Part shown: positions 45,904 to 55,565 of the stretch, one piece after another
Position numbering within the stretch: position 1 is the first letter of the stretch
Layout: each line of letters begins with the position of its first letter
NCBI RefSeq assembly: GCF_026226615.1
Contig: NZ_JAJAPB010000006.1
Location: 118,854 to 182,853 of the forward strand
Length of the DNA stretch: 64,000 nt
Reading direction: 5' to 3'
Source: Geovibrio ferrireducens
Lineage (GTDB): Bacteria > Chrysiogenota > Deferribacteres > Deferribacterales > Geovibrionaceae
Notes under the pieces: generated by a model
The model's database searches: none
What the model saw: only the letters and a program-made list of their open reading frames with translations
Told to the model about the DNA's origin: nothing
Translations under genes and position numbers: made by a program

Positions 45904-46054
45904 TTTTTACAAATTAAGCATCCTTTAGAGAACTTTTTATACAAATCCTTATCAACTTAGTATACTATGCAAAGTTTATTACGCAGTCGGGTTTTGTCCA
46001 TGCGGCTGAAACCTGCGGTGATGTTTTGCAAATCTTAAATTTTCGAGGTGAACA

Positions 46055-47995
46055 GTGGGCGGAGCAGGATTTTTGTTTATGCTCCTTGCGCTGATAACAG
46101 GCGCGGGTGCTTCTTACTTCTACTTAACAGGGATGAGAAGCGAAAACAAAATTTACGATAAAATCGGAGGATATTTCCTCATCGCACAGACTGCGGCAAT
46201 AAGCGTTGCCTCTCTTATTCTGCTTCTGGCACTCGTCACAAGCAACTTCAAAATTGAGTATGTCGCGCAGTACACAGACCTTGCGCTGCCCATGGCATAC
46301 AAACTCAGCGCCTTCTGGGCCGGTCAGGCCGGTTCGCTCCTTTTCTGGGCGCTTCTTCTTGTTCTTTTCGCCATAGTTGAGATGGTAAGGCTCAGGAACT
46401 CCGATTCAAGATACAAGAGCTCTGTTCTCTTTGTAATAAGCGTTTCGTCTTCCTTCTTCCTGATTCTTACCTGTTTTGTGACCAACCCCTTTGCGGAGCT
46501 TGGCTTCACTCCTCAGGACGGCGTGGGCATGAACCCCCTTCTCCAGAACCCCGGCATGATTTACCATCCGCCTACCCTTTTCCTCGGTTATGCGGGCTTT
46601 ACCGTGCCTCTCGGACACGCAATAGCATCCATGATGACTGGCGACGGCTCCAACCTATGGGTTAAAGAGAGCAGAGGCTGGGCTATATTCACATGGGTTT
46701 TCCTCACAATAGGCATAGTTCTCGGCGGCCAGTGGGCTTATGTTGAACTCGGCTGGGGCGGCTACTGGGCATGGGATCCTGTTGAAAACGCATCACTCCT
46801 TCCGTGGATAACAGGAACGGCTTACCTCCACTCCGCTCTCATATATGAGCAGAGAAACAAGCTGAAAATATGGACGCACACGCTCCTTATGACATCCTTT
46901 ATCCTCTGCATATTCGGAACCTTCCTCACGAGAAGCGGCGTTATAGATTCTGTTCACTCCTTCGGAAAGTCAAGCCTCGGCGCTTTCTTTGTGGTGTTCA
47001 TGATCGTCTCCACAATCGCATACGCCATTGTTCTCTTCAGCAACATCAAACTTTACAAAGACCCCGAAGAGAAAGACTTCCACTTCTCCTCCAGGGAAGG
47101 CATGTTTTTTATCGCTAACTGGCTTTTCCTCGGTCTTATGGTTGTTGTCCTCGTGGGAACAACAATGCCCCTTATCTCTCAGGCTTATTATGCTGTAATG
47201 GGCGTTTTCGGGGTTGTGGGCAACAAGCTTACGGTTAACATCCCTTACTTTAACAAGGTTTCCACACCTTTCTTTATACTGATACTGCTTTTTGCGGGTC
47301 TTGCTCCCATGGCTCAGTACGGTAAGGAGATAGGTGAAAGCTTCTATAAAAAGATCATCCCCGGAGTCATTGCGGCGCTTGCCTCAATGGTAATCATGTA
47401 TGTGAAGGGCTACACCCTCCCCATACCCCTTATACTCACTGGGGTGACAACCCTTTCACTCGCTACCATAATAACAAGAATAGCAATCTCCATAAAAAAC
47501 AACGGCCCCAAAGTTGTGCTTACCCAGCGCAGGCACTACGGCGGCCTTCTGGTTCACATCGGCGTTGTTATCATGGCTTACGGAATCATCGCCTCATCCT
47601 TCTACAACATCAAGGATGAGCATGTGGTAGCACCGGGAGAAAGCTTCACCTTCGGCAATTATGAAATGCAGGTGGGCGAACTCACAGTAAATCAGGGTCA
47701 GAACTTTACATCTGTCTACGCTCCTGTTACAGTAACAGAAAACGGTAAGAAGATAGTAACTGTCGCACCGGAAAGACGCTTCTACGAAAAACGCGAGGAA
47801 GCATGGGCGGAAGTTGCTATCTACTCCAAACTGAAAGGCGATCTTTACTTCATACTCGCCAGCTACTCCAAACCTGAAAACTACATAGGGATTCAGGTGG
47901 TTTACGAGCCTCTTCTCGTGTGGCTGTGGATTGGCTGCGGTATTATGTGCATCGGCGCTTTCTACACTGTTACCGGCAGGAGAAAAAATGCCTGA
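46055..47995 (+). CDS. ccmF: Cytochrome c heme lyase subunit CcmF
   Basis: Integral membrane heme-handling subunit that attaches heme to the apocytochrome. GTG start with GAGGTG upstream; 646 residues, about 15 helices. The WWD domain WGGYWAWDPVENASLLPW lies near 229-246, with conserved flanking His residues. CcmH, its usual partner, is not encoded here. Its stop overlaps the ccmA start by 8 bases. Confidence 0.95.
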   Translation: MGGAGFLFMLLALITGAGASYFYLTGMRSENKIYDKIGGYFLIAQTAAISVASLILLLALVTSNFKIEYVAQYTDLALPMAYKLSAFWAGQAGSLLFWALLLVLFAIVEMVRLRNSDSRYKSSVLFVISVSSSFFLILTCFVTNPFAELGFTPQDGVGMNPLLQNPGMIYHPPTLFLGYAGFTVPLGHAIASMMTGDGSNLWVKESRGWAIFTWVFLTIGIVLGGQWAYVELGWGGYWAWDPVENASLLPWITGTAYLHSALIYEQRNKLKIWTHTLLMTSFILCIFGTFLTRSGVIDSVHSFGKSSLGAFFVVFMIVSTIAYAIVLFSNIKLYKDPEEKDFHFSSREGMFFIANWLFLGLMVVVLVGTTMPLISQAYYAVMGVFGVVGNKLTVNIPYFNKVSTPFFILILLFAGLAPMAQYGKEIGESFYKKIIPGVIAALASMVIMYVKGYTLPIPLILTGVTTLSLATIITRIAISIKNNGPKVVLTQRRHYGGLLVHIGVVIMAYGIIASSFYNIKDEHVVAPGESFTFGNYEMQVGELTVNQGQNFTSVYAPVTVTENGKKIVTVAPERRFYEKREEAWAEVAIYSKLKGDLYFILASYSKPENYIGIQVVYEPLLVWLWIGCGIMCIGAFYTVTGRRKNA

Positions 47996-48695
47996 ACCAA
48001 TTTTCAGGCTGGATAATGTTAAAAAGAGATACGGTCACACCGAAGCACTTAAAGGTGTGACCTTTGAACTTGCCGAAGGGGACTTTATGTCCGTGTTCGG
48101 GCCAAACGGCGCGGGCAAGTCAACCCTTCTGAAAATCCTTTCCACCCTCACTAAACCGAGTGAGGGTGATATTTTTTTTAAAGGCACGCCCATAAAGAAA
48201 ATGAAGGATGATTTCAGAAAGCATTTCGGGGTTATCTCTCACCAGCCTTTTTTATACGAAAACCTCAGCGCGCTTGAAAACCTTGTCTTCTACGGCAGGC
48301 TCTACGGAATAAAGGATGTTTCCGCACGGGCGGATTTCCTCCTGAAAAGGGTGGAGCTTCTTTCAAGAAAGCATGACAGGGTCAGAACATTCTCAAGGGG
48401 CATGCTGCAAAGGCTTTCCATAGCCCGCGCGCTCATGCATGATCCCGATATTATACTGCTGGATGAACCCTACACAGGGCTTGACCAGCACGCATCCCTC
48501 GTTCTCACTGGTATTCTCAAGGAACAGTTCTCCCTCAAAAAAACCATTGTGATGGTCACTCACAACCTCCCCAGAGGCTATGAGCTTGCCTCAAGGATTG
48601 TCGTTGTCAAAGGCGGAAAATTCACTCTGGATAAGAAGAAGGAAGAAGTGCCGGAGAAGGAGTTCGAGGAAATATACATGCAGGCGGTGAGCTGA
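47988..48695 (+). CDS. ccmA: Ccm ABC transporter ATPase CcmA
   Basis: ATPase of the CcmABC complex that releases heme-loaded CcmE. 235 residues from MPEPIFRLDNV; the start is set by the 8-base overlap with ccmF. Walker A GPNGAGKST near 36-44, signature SRGMLQRLSIARAL near 138-151 (a Ccm-type variant of LSGGQ), Walker B IILLDEPYTGLD near 157-168. ccmB follows one base after its stop. Confidence 0.94.
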   Translation: MPEPIFRLDNVKKRYGHTEALKGVTFELAEGDFMSVFGPNGAGKSTLLKILSTLTKPSEGDIFFKGTPIKKMKDDFRKHFGVISHQPFLYENLSALENLVFYGRLYGIKDVSARADFLLKRVELLSRKHDRVRTFSRGMLQRLSIARALMHDPDIILLDEPYTGLDQHASLVLTGILKEQFSLKKTIVMVTHNLPRGYELASRIVVVKGGKFTLDKKKEEVPEKEFEEIYMQAVS

Positions 48696-48696
48696 A

Positions 48697-49374
48697 ATGA
48701 GCTATTTCAACACTGTTCTCTGTATTTTCAGGAAAGATATTCTTGAGGAGTTCAAGTCTAAGGAAGTGGTTAACTCCATGCTTGTCTTCTCCCTCCTCGT
48801 GGTCGTGGTTTTCAGCTTCATATTTGAACCCGGCAGCGATATGAAAAATGAGGTTGTAGGCGGCATATTGTGGATGAGCTTTGTTTTCGCGGGGCTTCTG
48901 GGGCTGAATAAATCCATGATGACAGAGGTTCAGGGGGGCAACCTTCAGGCTCTTCTCCTCTCACCCGTTGACCCCAGTTCGGTCTTTTTCGGCAAGGTCA
49001 TAAGCAACTTCACGTTCATGGCTATGGTGGAGATAATCACTATCCCTATTTTCACAGTGCTTTACAACGTAAACGTATTCGCAGGCGGAGCGCTGACGGC
49101 TGCTGTTTTCTTCCTCGGCACATACGGATTCGCCGTTCTGGGAACTCTGTTCTCGCTCATTTCCGTAAACACCAGAACAAGGGAGGTCATGCTTCCGCTT
49201 CTGCTTCTGCCGATACTTGTTCCGGTAATTCTTGCCTCAGTGCAGAGTCTTAATATTTTCGTTCTCGGTCATGATCACGCTCTGGCGTATCCATGGCTTA
49301 AGATTCTCCTTGTTTTTGACATTATTTTCACCGCAGTCGTGTTTGCGGTGTTTGACTTCATAGTAGAGGAATAG
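48697..49374 (+). CDS. ccmB: Ccm ABC transporter permease CcmB
   Basis: 225-residue membrane subunit with six helices, matching CcmB in length and in the motif EVQGGNLQALLLSPVDPSS near 76-94. Acts with CcmA and CcmC. Three bases separate its stop from ccmC. Confidence 0.93.
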   Translation: MSYFNTVLCIFRKDILEEFKSKEVVNSMLVFSLLVVVVFSFIFEPGSDMKNEVVGGILWMSFVFAGLLGLNKSMMTEVQGGNLQALLLSPVDPSSVFFGKVISNFTFMAMVEIITIPIFTVLYNVNVFAGGALTAAVFFLGTYGFAVLGTLFSLISVNTRTREVMLPLLLLPILVPVILASVQSLNIFVLGHDHALAYPWLKILLVFDIIFTAVVFAVFDFIVEE

Positions 49375-49377
49375 CTT

Positions 49378-50043
49378 ATGAGCAAAGAAAAAATTCTTGA
49401 TGCAGCCCTTATTGTCCTTGTTCCTGTCGGGCTTTATATGGCGTTTATCTACGCGCCTGTGGCGAAATCACTCGGTCCTAATCAGAAGATTTTCTACTTT
49501 CATGTGGCTTCCGCATGGATTTCGTTTTTCGCATTTTTCGTAACCTTCTGCGCCAGCATAGCTTACCTGATTAAGGATGACTTCCGCTTTGACGATATTG
49601 CCGAAAGCTCCGCCGAGATAGGTCTGCTTTTCTGCACAATTGTTCTCACCACCGGACCCGTCTGGGGCAAGGCGGCATGGGGCGCATGGTGGACATGGGA
49701 TCCCAGACTCACCACAACGGCGATCCTCTGGTTCATTTACGTCGGCTACATAATGCTGAGAAAGTTCATAGACGAGGACAGCAAAAGGGCGAGATTCGCT
49801 GCGGCTGTGGGTGTAATCGGATTCATTGACGTACCCATAGTCTTCTTCTCTATCCGCATCTGGAAAAATACCATACACCCCAACGTTGTACAGAAAGGGG
49901 GCGGCGGGCTTCACCCCATGATGCTCCACGCCATGCTGTGCGCGCTCCTTATATTCACTCTGCTCTATTTCAGCCTGCTGATTAAGAGAGTTCGCCTCGC
50001 AAGGGCAAAACGCAGATTCGACGCTCTGGAAAGAGCAGCCTAG
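49378..50043 (+). CDS. ccmC: Heme-handling protein CcmC
   Basis: Six-helix membrane protein that loads heme onto CcmE. 221 residues; WWD loop WGKAAWGAWWTWDPRLTT near 98-115 with flanking histidines (FYFHVASAW near 41 and HPMMLHAML near 178). Last gene of the operon; no ccmD, ccmG or ccmH follows. A stem AGCCTCCG/CGGAGGCT (50054-50075) without a T-run lies just downstream. Confidence 0.94.
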   Translation: MSKEKILDAALIVLVPVGLYMAFIYAPVAKSLGPNQKIFYFHVASAWISFFAFFVTFCASIAYLIKDDFRFDDIAESSAEIGLLFCTIVLTTGPVWGKAAWGAWWTWDPRLTTTAILWFIYVGYIMLRKFIDEDSKRARFAAAVGVIGFIDVPIVFFSIRIWKNTIHPNVVQKGGGGLHPMMLHAMLCALLIFTLLYFSLLIKRVRLARAKRRFDALERAA

Positions 50044-50361
50044 CAGACACATGAGCCTCCGTTTTCCCGGAGGCTTACGTCCTGTTCATCTGCATCACTC
50101 TGAGCAGATCTGAAAACCTCAGGCAATATCAGTAAGAGATTGCTTCACTTCGTTCGCAATGACACCAGAACAGTTTAAGAGAACAAGCCGCACCGCAGAA
50201 CGCAGGTGCGGCGATTATACGTCAGCTATTTAATACCACGGCATTGTCTTAACAGTTCCATGACAGTTCCATGGATGGAACTGCGCCGTGCGGAGCGAAG
50301 GACGGTTTATCCGTCCGCGAGCGGTTTCAGCCGCACCGCAGGACGCAGGTGCGGCGATTAT
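50044..50361. repeat. Repeat-filled gap between ccmC and ackA
   Basis: No gene. It holds the stem at 50054-50075, the common dispersed sequence at 50136-50163 (GAGATTGCTTC...CGCAATGAC), a stand-alone hairpin GCCGCACC/GGTGCGGC at 50187-50212, and a full copy of the three-hairpin repeat at 50264-50355 whose hairpin 3 has that same stem. The flank GCGGCGATTAT is shared by both hairpins. Confidence 0.75.
50264..50355 (+). repeat. Dispersed three-hairpin repeat, copy 2
   Basis: Hairpin 1 CAGTTCC-ATGGAT-GGAACTG (50264-50283), core CGCCGTGCGGAGCGAAG, hairpin 2 GGACGG-TTTAT-CCGTCC (50300-50316), then GCGAGCG, hairpin 3 GCCGCACC-GCAGGACGCA-GGTGCGGC (50330-50355). It runs up to 6 bases from the ackA stop and could serve as its downstream RNA structure. 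Confidence 0.7.
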
Positions 50362-51612
50362 CTATTTAAGAAATGAATACTCATACTCAGTATGATCTTT
50401 GTAGGTTCCGTTGAGTATGGCCACAACGTCCTCAACAAAGACAAGCTCCTCGTTGGTGGGGATCACATAAACCTTCACCTTGGACTCAGGAGTGGAGATC
50501 TCAGTCTCGCCGTGTTTGGAGAATGTGGTGAGGTTTTTCTGTTCATCCACGACAATACCCATGTCCTCAAGCCCTTCCAGAGCCTTCTGACGTATTATCC
50601 CGGCGTTTTCGCCCACTCCGGCGGTGAAGACGATCGCATCCAGCCTGCCGAGCACCGCGTAATATGTGCCGATGTATTTTTTGAGCCTGTAGGCTTCCAT
50701 ATCAATTGCCAGACGGCATCTGTCCTTGCTGTCCGGGAAGTTACACTGGAGAATATCCCTTCTGTCTGTGTATTTGCCGCTTATGCCCAGCATGCCGGAC
50801 TTTTTGTTGAGGATTGCATCCATTTTGCGGTAGTCAATATCAAGCTGACCCTGCATAAAAAGCGGGATGGCCGGATCGAGATCGCCGCATCTGGTTCCCA
50901 TTATTGCGCCCTCAAGGGGTGTGAGACCCATGGAGGTGTCCACGGACACGCCGTTTTTGATGGCGGTGTGGGAAACACCGTTGCCGATGTGCATGGTTAT
51001 GATATTGCAGTCTTTAGAGTTTTTACCGAGGAGAGCCGCCGCGCGCTTGGAGACATAAAGGTGGCTTGTGCCGTGGAATCCGTAACGCCTTACGCCGTAA
51101 TCCTGATACCACTCATAGGGAACTGCGTACATATATGCGTAGTCGGGCATTGTCTGGTGAAAAGCGGTATCGAAAATAGCAACCTGAGGCACATCGGGCA
51201 GAACCTCGTATGCTGCCCTTATCCCCGCAAGGTTGGGCGGGTTGTGAAGGGGTGCGAGGTGCTGAACATCCTCTATGGTTTTTATTACATCCGCATCGAG
51301 CCTGACGCTTCTCTTAAACTTGTCACCGCCGTGGACAACCCTGTGCCCTACAGCGGAGATCTCCTTCATATTGGTGATAACACCGGTTTCCGAGGCGGTG
51401 AGGGTCTTAACTATGAGCTCCACAGCAGTTCCGTGGTCGTGGCACTCATATTCATCCCTGTATGTCGGCCTGCCTTCCACTTCGTGCACTATGAACGAGT
51501 CACCTATACCGACACGCTCAACAACACCTTTTGCGATAACTTTCTTATTATCCCAGTCATAAAGCTGGTACTTGGCGGACGAACTGCCGCAGTTAAGAGC
51601 GAGTATAAACAT
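50362..51612 (-). CDS. ackA: Acetate kinase
   Basis: Interconverts acetyl phosphate/ADP and acetate/ATP. 416 residues from MFILALNCGSSS at 51612, which has AAGGAGG upstream; a start at 51657 would add 15 residues overlapping pta. N-terminal NCGSSSAKYQL, active-site GHRVVHGGD near 90 and HGTSH near 180 are intact. Follows pta by 13 bases; together they can activate acetate for respiration or make ATP from acetyl-CoA. Confidence 0.97.
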   Translation of the reverse strand: MFILALNCGSSSAKYQLYDWDNKKVIAKGVVERVGIGDSFIVHEVEGRPTYRDEYECHDHGTAVELIVKTLTASETGVITNMKEISAVGHRVVHGGDKFKRSVRLDADVIKTIEDVQHLAPLHNPPNLAGIRAAYEVLPDVPQVAIFDTAFHQTMPDYAYMYAVPYEWYQDYGVRRYGFHGTSHLYVSKRAAALLGKNSKDCNIITMHIGNGVSHTAIKNGVSVDTSMGLTPLEGAIMGTRCGDLDPAIPLFMQGQLDIDYRKMDAILNKKSGMLGISGKYTDRRDILQCNFPDSKDRCRLAIDMEAYRLKKYIGTYYAVLGRLDAIVFTAGVGENAGIIRQKALEGLEDMGIVVDEQKNLTTFSKHGETEISTPESKVKVYVIPTNEELVFVEDVVAILNGTYKDHTEYEYSFLK

Positions 51613-51625
51613 CGGCACTTCCTCC

Positions 51626-52615
51626 TTAATCAGCCTGAACTGCCGTAATGGCGGCAACGTTCACTATATCCATGTATTTACAGCCTCTGGAGAGATCGTT
51701 AACAGGCTTTGCCAGCCCCTGAATAACCGGGCCTATGGCTTCCGCGCCTGCAATTCTTTCCACCAGTTTGTAGCCTATATTTCCTGCATCAAGAGTGGGG
51801 AAAACAAGGACATTCGCCTGTCCTGCCACATTGCTTCCCGGAGCCTTTTTCGCACCGACAGAGGCAAGCAGCGCCGCATCCGCCTGAAGTTCACCGTCAA
51901 TGGCAAGTTCCGGAGCAAGCTCTCTGGCTATTTTAAGTGCTTCTGTCACCTTATCCACATCTTCGTGCTGAGCGCTCCCCTTTGTGGAGAATGAGAGCAT
52001 AGCCACCTTCGGTTCAACCTCAAGGAAGGCTTTGCAGCTGTCCGCTGTGGCGAGGGCGATTTCAGCAAGCGTTCTTGCGTCAGGGTTGGGGATAACCGCA
52101 CAGTCAGCAAAGAGAACTGCGCCGTCCTTGCCGAATTCGGGCTTGGGAGTAACCATGATGAAGCAGCTTGAAACTGTCCTCATCCCCTTTTTGGTTCCGA
52201 TAACACGGATGGCGGCTCTAAGAACGTCACCCGTTGTGTGACAGGCTCCGGTCACTGCGCCGTCTGCTATCCCCTTTTCCACAAGCATGGAGCCGAAGTA
52301 AAGCACATCCTTCATGCTTTCGGAGGCTTCCTCCATTGTCATCCCTTTGGATTTTCTCTTTTCGTAATAATAGTTTGTAAATTCTTCAAGATATTTGCTG
52401 GTTTTCGGGTCGATGATTTCGCATTTCACTGCGTAGCCCTTCTGTGCGAAGAGCCCCCTTACTTCCTTCTCATCTCCGAGAACTATAACTTTGGCGAGTC
52501 CGTTTTCGACTATGGCGTTGGCGGCGTCTATTGTCCTTTCATCAGTTCCTTCCGGCAAAACAATCGTCTTGTTTCTGGACTTGGCGATGTCCCAGAACTT
52601 ATTCATAAGCGACAT
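51626..52615 (-). CDS. pta: Phosphate acetyltransferase
   Basis: Interconverts acetyl-CoA and acetyl phosphate. 329 residues, the short form without the N-terminal regulatory domain of E. coli Pta. [10 protein letters not shown] near 20-29 and the C-terminal [17 protein letters not shown] are family landmarks. AGGTTC-type weak ribosome site. Transcribed with ackA; the vor operon ends 187 bases upstream behind a terminator. Confidence 0.96.
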   Translation of the reverse strand: MSLMNKFWDIAKSRNKTIVLPEGTDERTIDAANAIVENGLAKVIVLGDEKEVRGLFAQKGYAVKCEIIDPKTSKYLEEFTNYYYEKRKSKGMTMEEASESMKDVLYFGSMLVEKGIADGAVTGACHTTGDVLRAAIRVIGTKKGMRTVSSCFIMVTPKPEFGKDGAVLFADCAVIPNPDARTLAEIALATADSCKAFLEVEPKVAMLSFSTKGSAQHEDVDKVTEALKIARELAPELAIDGELQADAALLASVGAKKAPGSNVAGQANVLVFPTLDAGNIGYKLVERIAGAEAIGPVIQGLAKPVNDLSRGCKYMDIVNVAAITAVQAD

Positions 52616-52760
52616 ATCAGAACCTCCGAAAATAGAAAAGTATTTTGTTTTAGAGGATTACATTAAAAAACTCAATAGAAAATTTTATGAATCTTATGCA
52701 ACCCTTAAGCAACTGCGTAACCCTTTACTGTAAAGAGTTTTATGGTTAGTTTAATTTTTA

Positions 52761-52795
52761 TTCCAAAAACAGGCAGGGCGTCCCGAAGGACGCCC
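52761..52795 (-). terminator. Terminator after the 2-oxoacid oxidoreductase operon
   Basis: Minus-strand GGGCGTCC-TTCG-GGACGCCC, a stem capped by the very stable C(UUCG)G loop, with a TTTTT run six bases beyond. On the plus strand the stem is followed directly by TTTTT, so it could act both ways. Confidence 0.75.
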
Positions 52796-52802
52796 TTTTT
52801 AA

Positions 52803-53354
52803 TTATTTGTTTATTTTTTTAATCTCGCTGAACCCTTTGGACAGCGCCTGTTCATTCAGAGGTATCAGATCATGATGCTTCTTCGAGAGAGCATTGGGAA
52901 GCTCTGCAACGGCCTCCTCCAGAGTGAAGAGCCCGGAAACAGCCAGAAGGCCGCCTATCATAACCATGTTGGCAACCCTGACATTCCCCAGATCGCGGGC
53001 AATGTCCCCTGCGTTCAGCCCGTAGAACTCAACATCCGTTCTTGTCACCGCCGAAGGGTCAACAAGGGAGGTGTCAAGCACCGCTTTAGCACCTTTGCGG
53101 AATCGAGGCTGAAACTTATTGAAAGAGGGCATGTTCATTATCAGCCCGTAAGCGGGCGCGGTTACTATGGGTGAGCCTATCTCAAGGTCGGAGATAACCA
53201 CAGTGCAGTTTGCTGTTCCGCCCCTCTGTTCCGCTCCGTATGAGGGAAACCATGTGACATTCAGCCCCTTGTGTGAGGCAATGTGGGCGAGCATCATTCC
53301 GGCGCTGAGAATACCCTGACCGCCGAAGCCTGCCATTACGCTTTCAAAAATCAT
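52803..53354 (-). CDS. 2-oxoacid:ferredoxin oxidoreductase gamma subunit
   Basis: 183-residue gamma subunit, which joins the catalytic halves and helps bind CoA. The start [21 protein letters not shown] is the family signature (GFGGQGI near 9-15), and [13 protein letters not shown] near 39-51 is also typical. Last gene of a ferredoxin-alpha-beta-gamma operon; overlaps the beta stop by four bases. Confidence 0.92.
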   Translation of the reverse strand: MIFESVMAGFGGQGILSAGMMLAHIASHKGLNVTWFPSYGAEQRGGTANCTVVISDLEIGSPIVTAPAYGLIMNMPSFNKFQPRFRKGAKAVLDTSLVDPSAVTRTDVEFYGLNAGDIARDLGNVRVANMVMIGGLLAVSGLFTLEEAVAELPNALSKKHHDLIPLNEQALSKGFSEIKKINK

Positions 53355-54100
53355 TTCTCACCCCCGTCAGCATCCCTGAACACGCCAAGGGGATAATAGC
53401 CCTCCATATCCTTCTCCACAAACTGAACCGCATCAGCGGGGGTCATGCCCCAGTTTGTGGGGCAGGTGGAAAGAACTTCAACGAAGGAGAAACCCTTGTT
53501 CTCCTTCTGGTTCTGAAAGGCTTTCTTGATCGCTCTTTTCGCCTTCATTATCTTGGCGGGAGTGGCTGCGCTCACTCTGGCACTGTAAACCACAGGGTCA
53601 AGAGCGCCCATTATCTCCGCCATTCTGAAAGGTGAGCCGTGGGTGGCGCAGTCCCTTCCTGTTGGGGTTGTGGTTGTTCTCTGTCCCGGCAGGGTGGTGG
53701 GAGCCATCTGTCCGCCTGTCATGCCGTAATTGGCGTTGTTCACGAAGATGACTGTTATCATCTCGCCCCTGTTGGCGGCATGCATAATTTCCGCCATGCC
53801 TATGGAGGCGAGGTCTCCGTCACCCTGATAGCTGAATACGGTGAGGTCGGGTCTCACCCTTTTTATGCCTGTGGCAAGGGCGGGCGCTCTTCCGTGGGGA
53901 GCCTCCACTATATCTGTTCTGAAATATTCATAAAGAAGAACCGCACACCCGACAGGCGCAACGCCCACTGTGGTTTCGCGGAGTTCAAGCTCGTCCAGAA
54001 CCTCGCCCACCAGCCTGTGGATTATTCCGTGGCTGCATCCGGGGCAGAAGATTGTGGTTTTATCAGTAAGGCTTTCGGGTTTCTGAAAAACTATGCTCAT
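53351..54100 (-). CDS. 2-oxoacid:ferredoxin oxidoreductase beta subunit (TPP)
   Basis: 249-residue catalytic beta subunit that binds TPP. CPGCSHG near 19-25, the TPP motif [13 protein letters not shown] near 94-125 and [13 protein letters not shown] near 128-140 are present. With the alpha subunit it oxidatively decarboxylates a 2-oxoacid to acyl-CoA and reduces ferredoxin. The alpha subunit resembles VorB, so branched-chain 2-oxoacids are the best guess; 2-oxoglutarate remains possible. Confidence 0.92.
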   Translation of the reverse strand: MSIVFQKPESLTDKTTIFCPGCSHGIIHRLVGEVLDELELRETTVGVAPVGCAVLLYEYFRTDIVEAPHGRAPALATGIKRVRPDLTVFSYQGDGDLASIGMAEIMHAANRGEMITVIFVNNANYGMTGGQMAPTTLPGQRTTTTPTGRDCATHGSPFRMAEIMGALDPVVYSARVSAATPAKIMKAKRAIKKAFQNQKENKGFSFVEVLSTCPTNWGMTPADAVQFVEKDMEGYYPLGVFRDADGGEK

Positions 54101-54104
54101 CCGT

Positions 54105-55154
54105 CTACCCCTGCATCTCTTTTATTTTTGCGGCTATCTCCTCCGGTGAGAAGGATTCCCCGCCGGGGCAGCCCATAAACTCGACCGGAACCGCACCCTC
54201 AACAGCCACCTTCACATCAAAGAGCATCTGCCCTGTGTTCATCTCTGTAACGAGAACCTTCTTCGCCTTTTTCGCCGCATCTGCAAGCGCAGCATAGGGA
54301 AAGGGGCATATGGTTACGGGGCGGAAAAGGGCGGCCTTTATGCCCTGCTCCCTCAGATGGCGGATTGCGGTTTTAGCAACCCTCGCCGCTGTGCCGAAGG
54401 CCGCAACAAGAACATCATAATCCGTATCTGTCAGTTCGTATTTTGTTTCTGCTTCGGCTATTCTTTCAAACTTCGAGGCGAGATCCCAGTTGTGCTTTCT
54501 CAGCTGGCCCTCAGCAAGCCTGAGTGACATAACCGCTCTGGGTTCCCTGCCTTTTGCTCCGCCCAAGCCCCAACCCTGATCACCCTTCATCACGGGCTTC
54601 TCCTCCGGGAGGAGAACAGGTTCCGCCATCTGGCCGAGTGCGCCGTCACCGAGGATGAAGACGGGAATTTTATATTTGTCAGCAATATCAAAAGCATTAT
54701 AGGTGAGATCAACCGCTTCCTGAACTGTGGAAGGAGCGTAGACAACCATTTTGTAGTCGCCGTTGCCGCCGCCTCTGGTCGCCTGATCATAGTCGCCCTG
54801 ACTGGGGCCGATGTTACCGAGACCGGGGCCGCCGCGCATTATATTCACGATAACAGCGGGAACCTCAGCTCCGCACATGTAGGAAATAGCTTCCTGCATA
54901 AGTGCTATACCGGGGCTTGAGGAGGATGTCATTACCCTGCATCCGGTTGCGGCAGCGCCGTAGACCATGTTTATTGCCGCCACTTCGCTTTCCGCCTGAA
55001 CAAAGGCTCTGCCTCTGGCGGGCATGTGGTATGACATGTATGCCGTAAATTCATTCTGGGGGGTGATAGGATAGCCGAAATAGCCCGCGAGCCCTGCCCT
55101 TACGGAGGCTTCGGCTATGGCTTCGTTCCCCTTCATCAGTACTTTTTTGTTCAT
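54105..55154 (-). CDS. vorB: 2-oxoacid:ferredoxin oxidoreductase alpha subunit (VorB-like)
   Basis: 349-residue alpha subunit resembling VorB of 3-methyl-2-oxobutanoate:ferredoxin oxidoreductase. [21 protein letters not shown] near the N-terminus and [18 protein letters not shown] near 108-125 are family motifs. No N-terminal gamma domain fused, as expected for the four-subunit type. Overlaps the ferredoxin subunit stop by one base. Substrate not certain from sequence. Confidence 0.9.
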   Translation of the reverse strand: MNKKVLMKGNEAIAEASVRAGLAGYFGYPITPQNEFTAYMSYHMPARGRAFVQAESEVAAINMVYGAAATGCRVMTSSSSPGIALMQEAISYMCGAEVPAVIVNIMRGGPGLGNIGPSQGDYDQATRGGGNGDYKMVVYAPSTVQEAVDLTYNAFDIADKYKIPVFILGDGALGQMAEPVLLPEEKPVMKGDQGWGLGGAKGREPRAVMSLRLAEGQLRKHNWDLASKFERIAEAETKYELTDTDYDVLVAAFGTAARVAKTAIRHLREQGIKAALFRPVTICPFPYAALADAAKKAKKVLVTEMNTGQMLFDVKVAVEGAVPVEFMGCPGGESFSPEEIAAKIKEMQG

Positions 55155-55375
55155 TATTTACCGCCTGAATCCTGTTTCTGAAGGGTGAAAACCACATCGG
55201 GACAGACAAGCGCGCAGCTTTTGCAGAGAATACACGCATCCTGATCCGTACACATAATAATACTGTAGCCCATGGAGTTTATATTGTCGGAAAAACGGAG
55301 AATCTTCTTCGGACAGACCTGAATACACAGACCGCAGCCCTTGCATTTTTCCCCGTTGATGAGAACTTTAATCAT
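55154..55375 (-). CDS. 2-oxoacid:ferredoxin oxidoreductase ferredoxin (delta) subunit
   Basis: 73 residues from MIKVLINGEKCKGCG at 55375, with CGGAGG upstream; longer in-frame starts lack a ribosome site. Two 4Fe-4S clusters: CKGCGLCIQVCPKK and CILCKSCALVCPD, each CxxCxxCxxxCP. Carries electrons from the TPP centre to free ferredoxin. First gene of the four-gene operon, divergent from fmt across a 190-base gap. Confidence 0.93.
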   Translation of the reverse strand: MIKVLINGEKCKGCGLCIQVCPKKILRFSDNINSMGYSIIMCTDQDACILCKSCALVCPDVVFTLQKQDSGGK

Positions 55376-55565
55376 ATTTTTTCCTCCGAGGTGAATGAAA
55401 AATTTTAATGAAAAAAAAACATAATGCAACTTAAAAAAGGACATAGGCTGATAATAGAACGTACTGCGCCGGGCTTTTATAAAAAAACTCGGCAAATACC
55501 CTTTACAACATCACTCAAAAACGGATAAATTAAGCTTTTGAGACAATATTAAGAGGATGACGCAG

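Noticed and set aside
50392..51648. 418-codon open frame on the plus strand opposite ackA
   Set aside because: Antisense shadow of acetate kinase, with no ribosome site or recognisable protein.
55468..55493. GCCGGGCTTTT..AAAAACTCGGC stem upstream of the ferredoxin subunit gene as a terminator
   Set aside because: No T-run follows on either strand and the position between divergent genes gives it nothing to terminate.
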